From positions 1-40,957 of the forward strand of contig NZ_PIZU01000039.1 of assembly GCF_002838065.1 (NCBI RefSeq): a stretch of DNA of 40,957 bases, written 5' to 3'. Positions 40,921 through 40,957 of this stretch are shown here, piece after piece. A program made the translations under genes and the position numbers. The first letter of the stretch is position 1; each line of letters begins with the position of its first letter. The notes under the pieces were generated by a model. The model was not told the DNA's origin and ran no database searches. It saw nothing but the letters and a program-made list of their open reading frames with translations. Origin of the DNA: Mycobacterium hubeiense. Its GTDB lineage: Bacteria; Actinomycetota; Actinomycetes; Mycobacteriales; Mycobacteriaceae.

Positions 40921-40957
40921 CCCCGCACCCCGTAGGCGCGCGGGACGAACAACAAGT

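Overview
This 41 kb window is chromosomal DNA from a mycobacterium, most likely a fast-growing, non-tuberculous Mycolicibacterium-type species. Several things point there: very high GC with G/C-ending codons, many GTG starts, tightly overlapping gene ends, and above all the mycolic acid/arabinogalactan gene order known from M. tuberculosis Rv3799c-Rv3840. Species was not determined. The sulfolipid block (pks2/papA/mmpL8 region) and the PE_PGRS gene that interrupt this order in M. tuberculosis are absent.

Left part (1-21.8 kb, all minus strand, read right to left). glf, glfT2, a PAP2 phosphatase, ubiA and aftB build the galactan and make or use decaprenyl-phosphoryl-arabinose. Next come three antigen 85-family genes: two with the catalytic serine in place and one MPT51-like copy without it. 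A DUF732 lipoprotein and the Culp6-type thioesterase/lipase follow. After a 283 bp regulatory gap come fadD32, pks13 and accD4, the enzymes that activate, carboxylate and condense the two mycolic acid chains. A DUF4331 gene closes the left end. Together these genes make mycolates, load them onto trehalose and arabinogalactan, and build the polysaccharide that receives them.

Middle part (22-30 kb). erp (pirG), encoding a PGLTS-repeat surface protein, is divergent from glf and ends in a perfect 16 bp hairpin. It is followed by a secreted peptidoglycan amidase with LGFP repeats, a HAD phosphatase, two tandem PlsC-type acyltransferases, a small phosphotransferase (APH fold), an unusual metallo-beta-lactamase/Rieske fusion and a small protein overlapping it by ATGA.

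Right part (30-40.4 kb). serS overlaps a gene of unknown function. A septum-formation-family membrane protein, a small HExxH metallopeptidase and a tiny cysteine-rich protein follow. A histidine phosphatase overlaps pheA. Next are a DUF2470-like gene behind an IdeR-type iron box, a CPBP membrane protein, an LCP-family ligase, and a TetR regulator divergent from an MpaB/DUF2236 oxygenase-like gene with a clear palindromic operator between them. The window ends in the 5' remnant of an IS21-type transposase whose ribosome binding site lies in a hairpin.

No rRNA, tRNA, CRISPR array or prophage was seen. Most of the window is a known, conserved locus. The observations most worth checking are small-scale: operators, repeats, missing catalytic residues, and two or three poorly characterised genes. 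I found no convincing evidence of an entirely new multi-gene system.
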